64,000 bases of DNA from Doryteuthis pealeii (GCA_023376005.1 CM042181.1:19120305-19184304), one strand, 5' to 3'. Positions 10,015 through 21,025 are shown, counted from the stretch's first letter. Notes: generated by a model not told the origin, from the letters alone. Made by a program: numbers and translations.

Positions 10015-10565
10015 ATATCGGTTTAAGTCTTATTTTTAAAAGTGATCCTTCACCCATATAAATGTTTTTTTAAATTGATACAAGAAGCATTTTGAGTTTT
10101 AAAAAGTAAAACTAAAAATATGCTATTTTTTTTAAGCTCATGCATACATCTTTTTTTTTGTATATTTTTAAAACGGAAATATTTTTCAACTTGTTTATTT
10201 TTGGTAGAATGGCTAAAAATAATTATTTTACGATATAGATTTTTATTTTATCTTATCTTTATTTAACTTTTCTATCCCTTGGGGCTTTTTTATTTATTAA
10301 AATAAACACAACAAAACAATTTTTGTTATTATTCTAGAAAATAAGATTTATATACAATTTATTCATCCTGTCGGAAAAAATATTTTTATAAATAAAGTTT
10401 TACAGATTTTCAGAAAAATATTCTTAATAAAAAAAAAATTAAAAAAATGACAAACAAACAAAAAAAAAAAACATTAAAATATTAAAATTGGTATACCCAA
10501 TTTTTCGTCTGTTTTTCATTTTAAAAACGAATTAAAATTAATTAAATCGATTATTTAAGGTCAGA
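8941..10565. other. AT-rich non-coding, one duplicated block
   Basis: Two diverged direct copies of about 110 bp lie at 9345-9455 and 9505-9595 (TTTCCTACAAGTG, TTTTCTTCTGGTTTTAAAAA). There is a T run of about 30 at 9980-10010 and an AT palindrome near 9830-9870. No coding sequence is seen. Confidence 0.6.
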
Positions 10566-10828
10566 TTTTGGCTAAACTTGCAAATCGGTCGGAAAATTAG
10601 GGTGACCCAGAAAAAATAGAACCCACAAATTTTGTAATAAAACTGTTAATTTTAACTAGTGGGTTTTGGGTTAGGGTTTGGGGTTAGGGTTAGGGTTGAG
10701 GTTGGAGTTGGGGCTGGGGTTTAGGGTTAGTTTAATGGGAAAATAAATAAATAATTTGGGTTCTGTTTTTCTGGGTCACCATGTAATATGTTTTAATTTT
10801 CCGACCGATTTGCAAGTTTATCCCAAAT
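10566..10828. mobile_element. nested foldback element (reversed core)
   Basis: Outer arms TTTTGGCTAAACTTGCAAAT and CCGATTTGCAAGTTTATCCC flank one GGGTGACCCAG MITE whose core reads in the opposite direction, with GGTTAGGGTTAGGG-like repeats at 10668-10735. Confidence 0.85.
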
Positions 10829-11191
10829 TTTTGTTAAAAACATTTAAGTTTTCAAATTTAAATTTGCTACACTAAAGAAAAATATTAAAAAAATGTAAAA
10901 TTCAGGTTTAATAATCAGAAAACATTTTTAGATAAAGTTTTAGGGATTTTCATAAAATATTTTTTTGACATTAAACTTTTTATTAAAAAAAAAGATAACA
11001 TTAAAATAAAACGACATTAAATAAAATAAAACAATATTAAAATAAAAACAAAACATTAAAATAAAATATTGAATAAAATTGAAAAAACATTTAAAAAAAA
11101 AAGAAGAAAATAACGATATTAAAATAAAACATTAAATAAAATAAATTGTATTTTATTTAATGTTTTGTTTTAATGTTGTTTTTTAAATTTT
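10829..11191. other. AT-rich spacer with ATTAAAATAAAA repeats
   Basis: Low-complexity AACATTAAAATAAAAC-type sequence with a small hairpin near 11130-11180. No gene is seen. Confidence 0.6.
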
Positions 11192-11553
11192 AATGGGCTG
11201 AACTTGCACAACAGTGTCAAAATTAGGTTAACCCAGAAAAAACAGAACCCAAATTATTTATTTATTTTCCCACTAAACTAACCCTAAACCCTAAGCCTCG
11301 TCCTAAACCCTCATAGTTAAAATTAACAGTTTTATTACAAAATTTGTGGGTTCTTTTTTTTCTGGGTCACCAGAATACAGGGTGACCCAGAAAAAACAGA
11401 ACCCAAATTATTTATTTATTTTCCCATTAAACTAACCCTAAACACCAACCCTAAACCCCCTAATTAAAATTAACAGTTTTATTACAAAATTTGGTGGTTC
11501 TCTTTTTTCTGGGTCACCCTAATTTTGACACCTTTGTGCAATTTCAGCCTTTT
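11192..11553. mobile_element. nested foldback element, two MITE cores
   Basis: Arms TGGGCTGAACTTGCACAAC and the near complement ending at 11553 enclose two MITEs with CCCAGAAAAAACAGAACCC ends (about 11230-11372 and 11380-11518). Confidence 0.8.
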
Positions 11554-12383
11554 AATATTGTTTTATTTTAATTTTTTGTTTTTTTATATTTAATAAATTT
11601 TATTAAATAATTAAATTAAATAGTTTTATTAGATAATTAAATTAAATAGTTTTATTAAATAAAACAACATTAAAATAAAAAACAACATTAAAATAAAACA
11701 TTAAAAAAAAGAAAATAATAATATTAAAATAAAACATTAAATAAAATAAATTTTATTTTATTTAATGTTTTATTTTAATGTTTTTTATTTAATAAAACAA
11801 CATTAAAATAAAAAATAAAATAAAACATAAAATAAAACAACATTAAAAAATAACAACATTAAAATAAAACATTAAATTACAGTGTTAATTATTCACGTAT
11901 ATTGTATTAATTGATTGATACAATACGAGAAATTTTATCATCGAACTTTTTGATAATTGATAAAGTTCGATAAAAAAAAACATTTAAGTTTCTAAATTCA
12001 TTTCGCCAAAGGAAAATATTTTTTATGTTAAACATCCATTACAACACAAAATTAACGTATGAATTGTGTTAAAAGTTTTCTAAATTTATTACGCAAAAAA
12101 AAAAAGTAGTAACATTCAGGTTTAGCATCGGAAAAATAAACAATTTTATAGATTTTTTCGATTATTTTACCAGAATCAATTTAATAATTTTACCAGAATT
12201 TAAAATTTATCCGGGAATATTCAAATTTTAAATATTCCCGGATATACTCTCTTCCCCTTTAATTTCAACGATGCATAAAAAAATAAAAAGAGATAAAAAT
12301 TAGTCAGCCTTGTAAAACTCTCCAAACATTTTTTTTTAAATAATTAAAAAATGCGATTTAGATCCAGAAAAAGAAAAAACGAA
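11554..12383. other. AT-rich spacer
   Basis: Low-complexity TTAAAATAAAACATT sequence with short palindromes up to about 11880, then non-repetitive AT-rich DNA. There is a short hairpin around 12205-12245 (TATCCGGGAATATT and complement). No gene is seen. Confidence 0.6.
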
Positions 12384-12661
12384 GGTAAAGAAGAACAATT
12401 TTCTCGTAAATTCATACCATAAAATAAACTGAACCCTTATTTTATGTCCATGTTTTTGCAATAAATGTTTTATTTTTCTTCCACCCGTTATTTTAAAATA
12501 CTAAATATATTTTATTTATTCTTTATTCTTTAACAAATAAAGAAAATATATTTAGTATTATAAAATAACGGGTGCAAGAAAAATAAAACATTTATTGCAA
12601 AAACACGGACATAAAATGAGGATTCAGTTTATTTTATTGTAGGAAGTTGTTCTTTTTTACC
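12384..12661. mobile_element. hAT-like foldback MITE (copy 2)
   Basis: Same family as 1333-1622, with a start GGTAAAGAAGAACAATTTTC, the long self-complementary arms and the centre TATTCTTTATTCTTTAACAA. The right arm lacks about 12 bp near the end and no 8-bp duplication is visible. Confidence 0.85.
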
Positions 12662-12879
12662 TGATAATATTAAAAAAAAAAAACATTTTTTTTTAAAACG
12701 AAATTCCCATTTCAGTTTTTAGAGGACAGAGTCCATCAAAATTGAAAAGTTAAAAAATATAATTTTAATTAATATTGTGCACTTCCTTGAATTCCACATT
12801 TGAGATGAAGGAGGGTGCTCACAATACTTAGGGGAGCAGAAAAAAGAACATGCTGTTAAATATATGAATGATTTTTGGT

Positions 12880-14130
12880 ACTGACACAGAATAGTGCGCA
12901 AGAGATAATATAGTTAGATTAAGTATAATAATGAAATTTATTGTGTACAGTGCTGAGGTGCACCACAACTCATCAAAGTCTCATGTCTAGTACATAGAAT
13001 AATGTATTAGTGTCAGGAACATGAATAGCATACAGTAATAATATACATGTATGTGTACAGTGCTCAGGTGCACCACAACTCATCAAAGTCTCATGTCTAG
13101 TACACAGAATAATGTATTAGTGTCAGGAACATGAATAGTGTACAGTAATAATATACATGTATGTGTACTGTGCTCAGGTGCACCACAACTCATCAAAGTC
13201 TCATGTCTAGTACATAGAATAATGTATTAGTGTCAGGAACATGAATAGCATACAGTAATAATATACATGTATGTGTACAGTGCTCGGGTGCACCACAACT
13301 CATCAAAGTCTCATGTCAAGTACATAGAATAAAGTATTAGTGTCAGGAACATGAATAGCATACAGTAATAATATACATGTATGTGTACAGTGCTGAGGTG
13401 CACCACAACTCATCAAAGTCTCATGTCTAGTACATAGAATAATGTATTAGTGTCAGGAACATGAATAGTGTACAGTAATAATATACATGTATGTGTACAG
13501 TGCTCAGGTGCACCACAACTCATCAAAGTCTCATGTCAAGTACATAGAATAATGTATTAGTGTCAGGAACATGAATAGCATACAGTAATAATATACATGT
13601 ATGTGTACAGTGCTCAGGTGCACCACAACTCATCAAAGTCTCATGTCAAGTACACAGAATAAAGTATTAGTGTCAGGAACATGAATAGCATACAGTAATA
13701 ATATACATGTATGTGTACAGTGCTCAGGTGCACCACAACTCATCAAAGTCTCATGTCAAGTACACAGAATAATGTATTAGTGTCAGGAACATGAACAGTT
13801 TACAGTAGTAATATGCATGTATGTGTGCGCGTGTGTGCATATGTATGTGGAGAGTGGCATCAGGTATAGTGTCGGCAGACTACAGGAAGCATGGAGGCTT
13901 TGAAAGACTCAGTGCTTCGGCAGCCTACAACAGACGCTGATAGTTTATTCCATGTCTCCACAATTCTGAGCGTGAAAAAAATGTTTCCTAAAACAAAGCA
14001 TTTCATTACATTGCACGGAAATACCAAAACCTTTAAGATACTAGGATTAGGGTTAGTGTTAGTATTAGGATTTTGGGTACTAATGCAGAATAGTGCGCAA
14101 GAGATAATATCATTAGATTACGTATAAAAA
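12880..14130. mobile_element. minisatellite-bearing non-autonomous element
   Basis: Eight copies of a 110-bp unit fill 12951-13830. One flank is AATAATGAAATTTATTGTGTACAG and the other (13840-13925) runs GGAGAGTGGCATCAGG to GCATGGAGGCTTTGAAAGAC. The same flanks surround the inverted array at 45480-45925, so the array travels as part of one element. A short open frame at 13891-14127 shows no domain. Confidence 0.75.
12951..13830. repeat. 110-bp minisatellite, 8 copies
   Basis: The unit begins TGCTCAGGTGCACCACAACT and recurs at 12951, 13061, 13171, 13281, 13391, 13501, 13611 and 13721 with few substitutions and a constant period. Confidence 0.95.
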
Positions 14131-14214
14131 GGAAATACCTGAAACCAGTTAGAGAATGCAGAATAGCATGCAAGAGCAGTGCTAGGGTTAGGCTACTTCA
14201 GGAGTTTCCATAAT

Positions 14215-14600
14215 CTAATAGATGGGACCCTAATAGGTACTACCACTACGGGTCAGAGTGGACTTGGTGATGAAGGGATGACTGGAACCTCACCATCAGA
14301 TAGAGTTTAACATCATTCATGTAGATCCTCAGTCACCGCCTTCTAGCACCCTGCCATAAGGGCAATAAGGTTGAGGCAATCATATAGGTGCTAGGGCTTG
14401 ACGTGACCAGCCGATTGATCAGAGGGGGACTCTCCGACCGCCCGTCTAGCCCAAGATTGGAGTAGTGCATGTCACGAACTGCTCATCCACCTGGGCTCTA
14501 TCCTTAAGCATCACGGATCGCCACCCACGGCCAACAGGTGGCCCCATTGGGGGAGTCTTAGCAAGGTGTAGTTGGTGCATTCTAACGCCACCAGCGACAG
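14215..14600 (+). repeat. dispersed repeat D
   Basis: Near full plus-strand copy, from GGGACCCTAATAGGTACTAC to GCAGTTGGTGCATT-like sequence, with AGGGCTTGACGTGACCAGCC in the middle. Confidence 0.8.
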
Positions 14601-15225
14601 GGCGGATAATAACATTAGATTACGTATGAAAAGCATTACATTTCACGGAAATACCTGAAACCTTTGAGATGTTAGGGTGCATGCGTCCCAGGACGCTCTA
14701 AATTAAAAAGCTATCAGGCAGCGCAGAGTTAGTGTAGTATTACTAATGCAGAATAGCGCGCAAGAGATGCATTAGATTACATTAGGGTTAGTTTTAGTGT
14801 TATAGGCTACTTTGGGAGTTTCCATAATCTAATACTATTAACTATATGTAAAATGTGATTCTAAGGGTTTAATGTGACCAGCCGATTAATCAGAGGGGGT
14901 TTCTCTGACCGACCGTCTAGCCTAAATAACGGCCAAAGTGGAGTGTTGCAAGTCATGGATTGCTCAGCTACCAGGATTCTGTCCTCATGCATCACAGGTC
15001 TTACCCCTCTGCAGAGGTGCAGTCGGCGTATTCTAAGGCCCCAGCCGACAGGGCTGGGTGTCCTGAGTATGACACTCTACTGTATCTGATAATGAGGCTC
15101 TAATTTTGAAGATCGGGGGAATTTAGATTCACCTCTTCATTGCCATTACTCCCAGGTCCACTCTGACTGACAGTGCAGTGGGGCCTCACTTAGAATATAT
15201 TGACACTATCCCTCCTGCCCCCCTT
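14600..15225 (+). repeat. repeat D fragments and spacer
   Basis: A second partial D copy runs from about 14867 (ATGTGACCAGCCGATTAATC) to 15140. In front of it is sequence shared with 14080 (GCAGAATAGCGCGCAAGAGAT) and with 44870 (GTCCCAGGACGC, AAAAAGCTATCAG). No gene is seen. Confidence 0.65.
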
Positions 15226-16018
15226 CCCTCAGTCGGTAGAGCACCCGGCTAGGAATCACAAGGTTCCAGGTTCGATACTGGTCCCTGCCAACTCAGTATA
15301 TGAGTAGCACAGATTATGTTATCTGATCTGTGCAGTAAAGTGGGGAGCTGACAGTAGGTGTGGTGCTCCACCTCATATTCAACGCTGGTCTAACGCTAAG
15401 AGGAATTTCGGGTTTAAAGGGGGGAGCCTCTTAAATCTCCCAGTTGTAGGCAAATCGTTCGGATGAAAGAAGACAAACACACAATGGAAATTTAATACAT
15501 GTATTGACCAATAATACAAGAACTTGTTGCAAATTTTATTGGCGTTTGCTACAAGACTTATCTGTGAGGTTAAATACTGTTCATTGGAGAAGTGGTGATA
15601 ACAGGGGTATTCTGGTTGCTGGTTGGAATGTTGTTAAGACACTTCGTCAGGTCGGTTCTCGTTCCTCAGCCTTCTGTTAGTATGCTATTGTGACAGCCTT
15701 AGAATGTTTGCTGATACAATGCCTTAGAAAGTGTGCTGGTGGGAGCGCTTATTCGATGTAAATCCTCAGGCTGAAAATCTCCAGACAAGTGAGCCCTGTT
15801 TATGGGCAAGGTGTTGAGTGCGCTTATTTTTGCATCTCTCTTTGGTAACTGCTCTGGCACCAACATTGTATGTTGGCAATTCGCCCGCTAGCGGCAGGGG
15901 AAGGCAATTCTCTATCAAATTTCCAATAGTGCCTGCGAGTAGGGGATAGATTCTCTTGCTGTCCAGCTGATACCACCAATAGACAACTCTGCCAACTTTA
16001 CTTTATCCCTCCTGTATG
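15225..16018 (+). mobile_element. SINE A split by an insertion of about 540 bp
   Basis: The SINE head (CAGTCGGTAGAGCACCCGGC, B box GGTTCCAGGTTCGATACTGG) runs to about 15404. The SINE tail (AGGGGATAGATTC, AGCTGATACCACC) resumes near 15935. The intervening block starts GAGGAATTTCGGGTTTAAAG, is of higher GC, has no long open frame and is not repeated elsewhere in this window. Confidence 0.6.
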
Positions 16019-16262
16019 GGGACGGGTTAGCTCAGTCGGTAGGGCATTCAGCTAGAAACCACAAGGTTCCTAGTTCGATACCGGCCCTCACCAACTAAGC
16101 GTATGAGTAGCACAGGGATCTATGCGGTAAAGTAAGGAGCTAATGATAGGTGTGGCGCTCCACCTCAGATACAAAAATGATCTCCTTGGTTTAGCACTAT
16201 TGAAAAGGGGATAGACTCCCTCGCTGATAGGCTGATACCGACTTTAGGCCACCCCGACGAAA
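16019..16262 (+). mobile_element. tRNA-derived SINE, family A (best copy)
   Basis: The A box GGTTAGCTCAGTCGGTAGGG and B box GGTTCCTAGTTCGATACC match Pol III consensus well. The body has TATGAGTAGCACAGGGATC and the tail GACTTTAGGCCACCCCGACG, followed by an A run. Confidence 0.9.
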
Positions 16263-16825
16263 AAAAAAAAATCCCTCCTACAGAGGGGGTAAGACCCCCA
16301 AGCCCCCCACCCAAAAAGGGGGTGTCCTGGGTATGATACTCAGCTACATCTGATAATGAAGTTTTAGTTCTGGAGATCTGTGAGCGGACCGAAAGTCTTT
16401 TTTGAAATGTATAGGGTGGTCGAAAGTATTTTTTTTTAGAGGTAAAATGATTAGATAATACGACAGGAAATTCTAGAAAATAATTTGATTTTTCAAGATT
16501 TGAAAAAAAAAAAATTACAGTTAAAATGACTACATAGCTTGTAGGCAGACCTGTGGTTTTAGAATACACCGACTGCACCTCTGCACTGCAGAGATGTAAG
16601 ACTCCTCCAATGGGGCCACCTGTTGGCTGTGGATGGCAACCTGTGATGCTTAAGTCTTGACATGACCAGCCAATTAATCAGAGGGGCCTCTCTGACCACC
16701 GGTCTAGCCTAAGTAAGGACCAAAGTGGAGTATTGCACTTCAAGGACTGCTCAGCCACCTGTGTTCCATCCTTAAGCATCACAGGTCGTTACTTACAATC
16801 ATATATGTGTTAGAGCTGTAGGAAG
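16263..16825. repeat. repeat D fragments in both orientations
   Basis: 16300-16420 and 16560-16640 are D-like on the minus strand, and 16640-16795 is D on the plus strand. The latter faces a minus-strand copy at 17215-17360, forming an inverted pair around SINE B. Confidence 0.6.
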
Positions 16826-17118
16826 TAGGAAGCGCGTGGTGTAATGGTTAAAGTCATAGGAAATGGACTTGTCGCCCCGAGTTCAAATCCTGGACGTGGT
16901 AATTGCATTTCACTTAGCGCTAATACCCTTGGGAAAGGTATGAATCCTACTCTCCCTCTAGCTATGGGTAAATAGTAGGGCAGACTGGGCTCTTTAACCT
17001 TGGTTAGGCAACCGGTCTAGGAGAAGGAAAACTCTGAATTCAAACCTGTTGAACTCCACTTAAGAAATTGACCTTGTGTCACATCCTGCTCGTGCGGAGG
17101 GGTTGGTAAATATATATA
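16826..17118 (+). mobile_element. tRNA-derived SINE, family B (full copy)
   Basis: A box GTGGTGTAATGGTTAAAG and B box GAGTTCAAATCCTG, then CTTGGGAAAGGTATGAATCC, GTCTAGGAGAAGGAAAACTC, the tail CCTTGTGTCACATCCTGCTC and a TA run. Confidence 0.88.
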
Positions 17119-17119
17119 T

Positions 17120-17745
17120 ATGTGTTAGAGCTTGATGTGACTAGCCGATTGGCCCAATCATATTGCCCTTATGGCAACCTCTGCAGAGAGGTAAGACTCC
17201 TCCAATGGGGTCACCTTTTAGCCGTGTGTAGCGACCTGTGATGCTTAAGGATGGAACACAGGTGGCTGAGCAGTCCTTGAAGTGCAATACTCCACTTTGG
17301 TCCTTACGTAGGCTAGACCGGTAGTCAGAGAGGCCTCTCCGATCAATCGGCTTGTCACGTCAAGCCCTAGCACCTATATGATTGCTCCAACCCTATTGCC
17401 CTTATGTCAACCCCTACCCTTTATATCATATGGCTGCTAGACAGTGGTGCTGAGGGTCTTAGTGTCCTGGGTGTGATGTTAAACTCTATATGATGGTGAG
17501 GTTCCCGTTCTGGAGGTTTGAGGAATGTGGAGTACCCCTTCATCACCATTGTTCCCTGGTCTACTCTGACCCAAAGTGGTAGTACCTGTTAGGGTCCCAT
17601 CTATGGGTTGAATAGAGAAAAAAAATGTGTTTATAAAAGAAATTGAGAACCTATCAAGAATGAATTTATTTCAAAACTTTGTTGGCATTAAATGACCCAC
17701 TGAGGTTGATATGCCATAAGAAAAAAACAAACAAACAAACATAAC
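17120..17745 (-). repeat. dispersed repeat D, nearly complete
   Basis: On the minus strand it runs from ATATCAACCTCAGTGGGTCA (17710), through ATGGGACCCTAACAGGTACT (17603), to the CACCTCTGCAGAG-type end. This copy shows the uninterrupted target of the MITE at 7407. Confidence 0.8.
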
Positions 17746-17799
17746 TTGTAGGGGTCACAAGACTTTCCGACCACCCTGTAGAGTTGCAATTACTACCAA

Positions 17800-17990
17800 G
17801 TCCACTGCATCTTTCAAAACCTCCATGCTTCCTGTAATTTGAAAAAAAAACTATACATATGCCCTCTCCACACACATGCATGTATATTATTACTGTACAC
17901 TATTCATTTTCCTGACATTAGTTGTACATTATTCTATTTACTATATAATTCACTATAAGATTCTCAATTTTATTTGAAAATTTAGGTTAG
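17800..17990. repeat. fragment of the 110-bp minisatellite element
   Basis: CTTTCAAAACCTCCATGCTTCC, then CTCTCCACACACATGCATG and one decayed 110-bp unit, in the same orientation as 45480-45925. Confidence 0.7.
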
Positions 17991-18387
17991 TTTCTTACTT
18001 GTTTAAACTTGCCTTATGAAAGACATGTAAGCATTTTCACAGTATTATATCAAGGATTTAAAAAAAATGGTATTTAATTTAAGGATATTTTTTTTTTTAA
18101 ACATTGGAATATAAGCTGGTTTTATTTTTGATACTAAACATATCAAATTCTATATTGGTTTCACTTAAAGGCTAAAAGATCTTGCACTAATAAATTTAAT
18201 TCCTAGATAAATTTTTTTTTTTTTTTCATTTTTTTTTTACATTGTGGCTATTTTGCAGACAGTATTAAATGCTGTAACAAACTTGGAAAATAAAAAAAAA
18301 ATGGAAAAAATGAGTTTAACCTTCATTTTGTTTTTGATTTAATTTTATAAAGAGTGCTCAATATTAGTGATAGAGCGTATGTATATA
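17991..18387. other. AT-rich spacer
   Basis: No repeats shared elsewhere and no coding sequence seen. Confidence 0.5.
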
Positions 18388-18490
18388 TGACACCTTGTAG
18401 CCTAATGGTTAGCAAGCTAGCTTAGCAGACCATTGTTAATGAGTTTGATTCTCACTGGGTACCCCATATTTCTGGCCTTGTGCCACATCA
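18388..18490 (+). mobile_element. tRNA-derived SINE, family C
   Basis: A box GTAGCCTAATGGTTAGC and B box GAGTTTGATTCTCACTGGG, then TTTCTGGCCTTGTGCCACAT. Confidence 0.85.
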
Positions 18491-18559
18491 TATAAGCTCA
18501 GCTTAGTAACTATATCTGACACGATCAACAGCACTTAGGCAAGAGAACCTGGCAGTTAC

Positions 18560-18561
18560 TA

Positions 18562-18620
<59 letters not shown>
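18560..18620. repeat. (GT)n(AT)n microsatellite
   Basis: About 11 GT dinucleotides followed by about 19 AT dinucleotides. Confidence 0.95.
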
Positions 18621-18625
<5 letters not shown>

Positions 18626-18649
18626 TCTAATAATCAAGCACCATTGACT

Positions 18650-18775
18650 GTCTACAATGATTAAATCTTATTATAATGGAGATTGTGTGTTTTTCTGTCT
18701 CTAACCGAAACTAAATCACTACTCAAGTCACAATTCCCTTAGTTATTGATGTCACATTTACTATATATACTTCAA
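18650..18775 (+). repeat. dispersed repeat F
   Basis: CTTATTATAATGGAGATTGTG, then AACTAAATCACTACTCAAGT and CCTTAGTTATTGATGTCAC. Copies lie at 41195 (+), 41978 (-), 49912 (+) and a diverged one at 50935 (-). Confidence 0.8.
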
Positions 18776-18954
18776 TATCTTTCCCTCTACCTATATACAT
18801 TGTACAATAATATCATACAAATGTAACGTCCACATTGCACCACCAACGCAATAAATAACATGTTCATTATTATTAATAGCATAATTTTAAAAATACATTT
18901 AAAAAATACATTATATTAATTTGCACATAACATACGTAACCAAGAATACCAAAC

Positions 18955-19180
18955 ACAAATACGCATATTTATACGCACACACGCGCGTGGAGACAATTAT
19001 ATCATCACAGCCTTCATACATTCCCACGCGCACACGCACGACATCACATACATACGCACAAACAAAAATACGCACACACGCGCGTGGACACAATCATATC
19101 GTCACAGCCTTCACGCATTTCCATGCACACGCGCATGACATCATACACATACGCACAAACAAAAATACGCACACGTAGAA
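18955..19180. repeat. tandem repeat of about 104 bp, 2 copies
   Basis: The unit holds ATACGCACACACGCGCGTGG, a CATCACAGCCTTCA stretch and ACATACGCACAAACAAAAA. Open frames here are by-products of the repeat. Confidence 0.85.
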
Positions 19181-19410
19181 GCAAAAAAACATTCCGCATC
19201 ACGTAAACACGCAAACACGAGAATACAGTTAAAAAAAACGCACACATTTGACCATTTACACAATTCCTGTCATTTTCAAAGGAACTTTTCGTCTTACCCG
19301 ATGAATGCTTTCAGCAAGAAACCGCTGGTTGTAATACCGTTCCCGTAATTAAATAAATAAAAGCAAAAACTTTTATTTGTTTTGATTTCTCATTGAACTA
19401 TACTTCAATA

Positions 19411-19560
19411 CATATAGTTGCACAAGATTGCAACTATATATGCCCCAACTGTGATCATAACTTGTCCAACATATATATAAAGGATCAGTTCATTCGGGGC
19501 ATTGCTAATGACACACTACAGGCGGATATATTGGCTAAGGGTGAAAGTAACACAGAATAA
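19411..19560 (+). pseudogene. Ty3/Gypsy-like gag fragment
   Basis: Fifty codons on the plus strand translate to a peptide containing CPNCDHNLSNIYIKDQFIRG, then NDTLQADILAKGES, ended by TAA at 19558. This pattern (a CPxC pair followed by a YIKDQFIRGI-type helix and LQxDxLAK) is familiar from the Gag of invertebrate Ty3/Gypsy retrotransposons, upstream of the zinc knuckle. No start codon, zinc knuckle or protease follows, so it is a severed piece. It faces away from the RT fragment 26 bp downstream, which is on the other strand, so the two were joined by rearrangement. The family call is by recognition of the pattern, not by alignment. Confidence 0.6.
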
Positions 19561-19585
19561 CAATTGACAGTATTCTACATCTCCC

Positions 19586-19910
19586 CTAATCAAAGGTGTG
19601 ATAAAAAGCACCTTCTATATTTTCGTCATAGAGTAGGGTATCATCAACTACCTTAACTTTGCGGGGAACATCTCTGATTATTTCATCATATCTGCGTGTA
19701 TAGGCATTGCCGGAGGCTAAATATCCCTGGGGCATTCGCAGATACATAAAACGACCCCACTCAGTGATGAAGGTAGTGAGTGGTTGGGATTCCTCATCTA
19801 GAGGGATTGAATGATAGCCATCCATAGCATCTAAGACAGTTTTCTTAGTGTTGGAAGGTACCTGTAATGCCAATTGGAATGGCGAGCTGGTGTGGTGTGT
19901 CTCTCGCTTG
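19586..19910 (-). pseudogene. Ty3/Gypsy reverse transcriptase fragment
   Basis: On the minus strand an open frame encodes the RT core: TVLDAMDGYHSIPLDEESQP, then LTTFITEWGRF, YLRMPQGYLASGNAYTRRYD and VVDDTLLYD. VVDD stands where RTs carry the catalytic YxDD-type aspartates. DAMDGYHS and LRMPQG are the fingers and palm motifs of Gypsy-type enzymes. Only about 105 residues remain. The frame stops at 19586 within what should be palm, and its other end (beyond about 19910) runs into a fragment of the 110-bp minisatellite element. No RNase H or integrase is nearby. The surviving open frame suggests fairly recent decay. Confidence 0.8.
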
Positions 19911-19985
19911 CATTGGGAGTTCAAATACTGACTTTGATGAGTCGTGGTGCACCTGAGCACTGTATGCAATAAATTCCATTATTGA
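19911..19985 (+). repeat. end fragment of the 110-bp minisatellite element
   Basis: TTTGATGAGTCGTGGTGCACC then GAGCACTGTATGCAATAAATTCC, matching the terminal part of the element at 45880-45920. Confidence 0.7.
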
Positions 19986-20149
19986 AACCCACTTTGAATA
20001 AGATTAATTTTGAATATAGCAGTCATATTCTTAATTGTGTATAACTCATTTCCCGCCAATCCTCCTCCTCCTCCTCCCAATTCCCTGTTGGTTTGAATAA
20101 CAGCAGCTAACTAAGTACAACTTAAGCAGTGTCCAAGACAGTTGGTATT

Positions 20150-20460
20150 TATAGAAATCAAGAATAACCCATTCATGAATTTGTGTGATTTGGGTGATTC
20201 CATTCCTTCAATTCTGATTGGCTGCTTGATTTGAATGATATTGTGAAGTTTTATAAATACCCTGTCATTCTGCATTCATTCAGACTTTGTGACTATTCGG
20301 GTTTGTATTAAGTTACAACAACTGTTTGTTGCCTTGTCTTCCCAGTTCGACGGTAATTGGAACTTTAATTATTCTTCACCTTCCATACAATTTCTGTGAA
20401 TTCCCTCCCCTCCTACTTACTCCCACTGCTACTCAGGTGTTTAACAACCTTGAGTGTTTA
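20150..20460 (+). promoter_or_regulatory. promoter-like stretch, possibly a retroelement LTR
   Basis: A CCAAT-type GATTGGCTGC (20214) precedes TATAAATA (20252-20259). About 30 bp later comes an initiator-like CATTCATTCAGAC (20274-20285). No coding exon follows. It may be an LTR of the Gypsy remnant next door. No paired copy is in the window. Confidence 0.35.
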
Positions 20461-20529
20461 AAAAAAAATGGTTGGCTTCCTTCCGTCTACTAAAGACAAT
20501 GGCGTAGTCCACTTTTCTTTTTTTTTTTT

Positions 20530-20985
20530 TCAACTGCATGAGTGGTAGAGCGGTACAATTTTTGAATAGCAATATCTGGAGTCTCTGGTGCAGTGACTGC
20601 GAACACTTCGGGTGGCCAGGTTGGATGCCTTCGTTAGGTTGGTCAATGCGGTGCAGAGTGGCATCCTCTCTCCTGGCACCCCTCTGGCTGTTTGCTCAGA
20701 AGCCACACTGTGTCCCTGGATGGGTGCAAGATGCAATGTCTGCAGACGCGCCAGTGTAACACGCGCAAGACTTGTCAAGCTATGCTGAAGTCGCTCCGAT
20801 TTTTGTTCCTGTATAAGGGGACAATGGTAGCGTCCAGCTTGTCCTGGGGGATGTGTCCATGTTCCCAGCAACTGCAGAGTCGTTAGTGTAGTGGTTGAAG
20901 CAGTGCTGCACCATGCCTTCAAGATATTTGCTGGTACGCCGTCACTCCCGGTTGCTTTCTTGTCAGCGAGGCGGTCCTCTCCATT
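20530..20985 (-). pseudogene. non-LTR retrotransposon RT, frameshifted
   Basis: Minus-strand reading gives pieces of a LINE reverse transcriptase in order but in different frames: KATGSDGVPANILKA, then DATIVPLYRNK, then ARVTLARLQTL, then THPGTQCGF, then MPLCTALTNLTKASNLATR. These correspond to the blocks KAPGxDGIPAE, DATIVPLYKNKGD, FARVxLxRLQ, YPESQCGFR and MPLYxAFIDLTKAFDxVxR of RTE/Jockey-like RTs. At least two frameshifts and one in-frame stop separate them, and no endonuclease or catalytic FADD segment remains. It is clearly dead. Orientation and order are certain, the clade is not. Confidence 0.75.
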
Positions 20986-21025
20986 TTGTAGTGGAAAACT
21001 ACATAGCCTGGGCAGGTTTTTATGG

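Noticed and set aside
13891..14127. 78-residue plus-strand frame beginning MEALKDSVLRQPTTDADSLF
   Set aside because: It falls in the flank of the repeated minisatellite element, and no recognisable domain is present.
16019..16100. A functional tRNA gene
   Set aside because: The Pol III boxes are good, but the arms do not close into an acceptor stem, and the same body follows in every copy, so it is a SINE.
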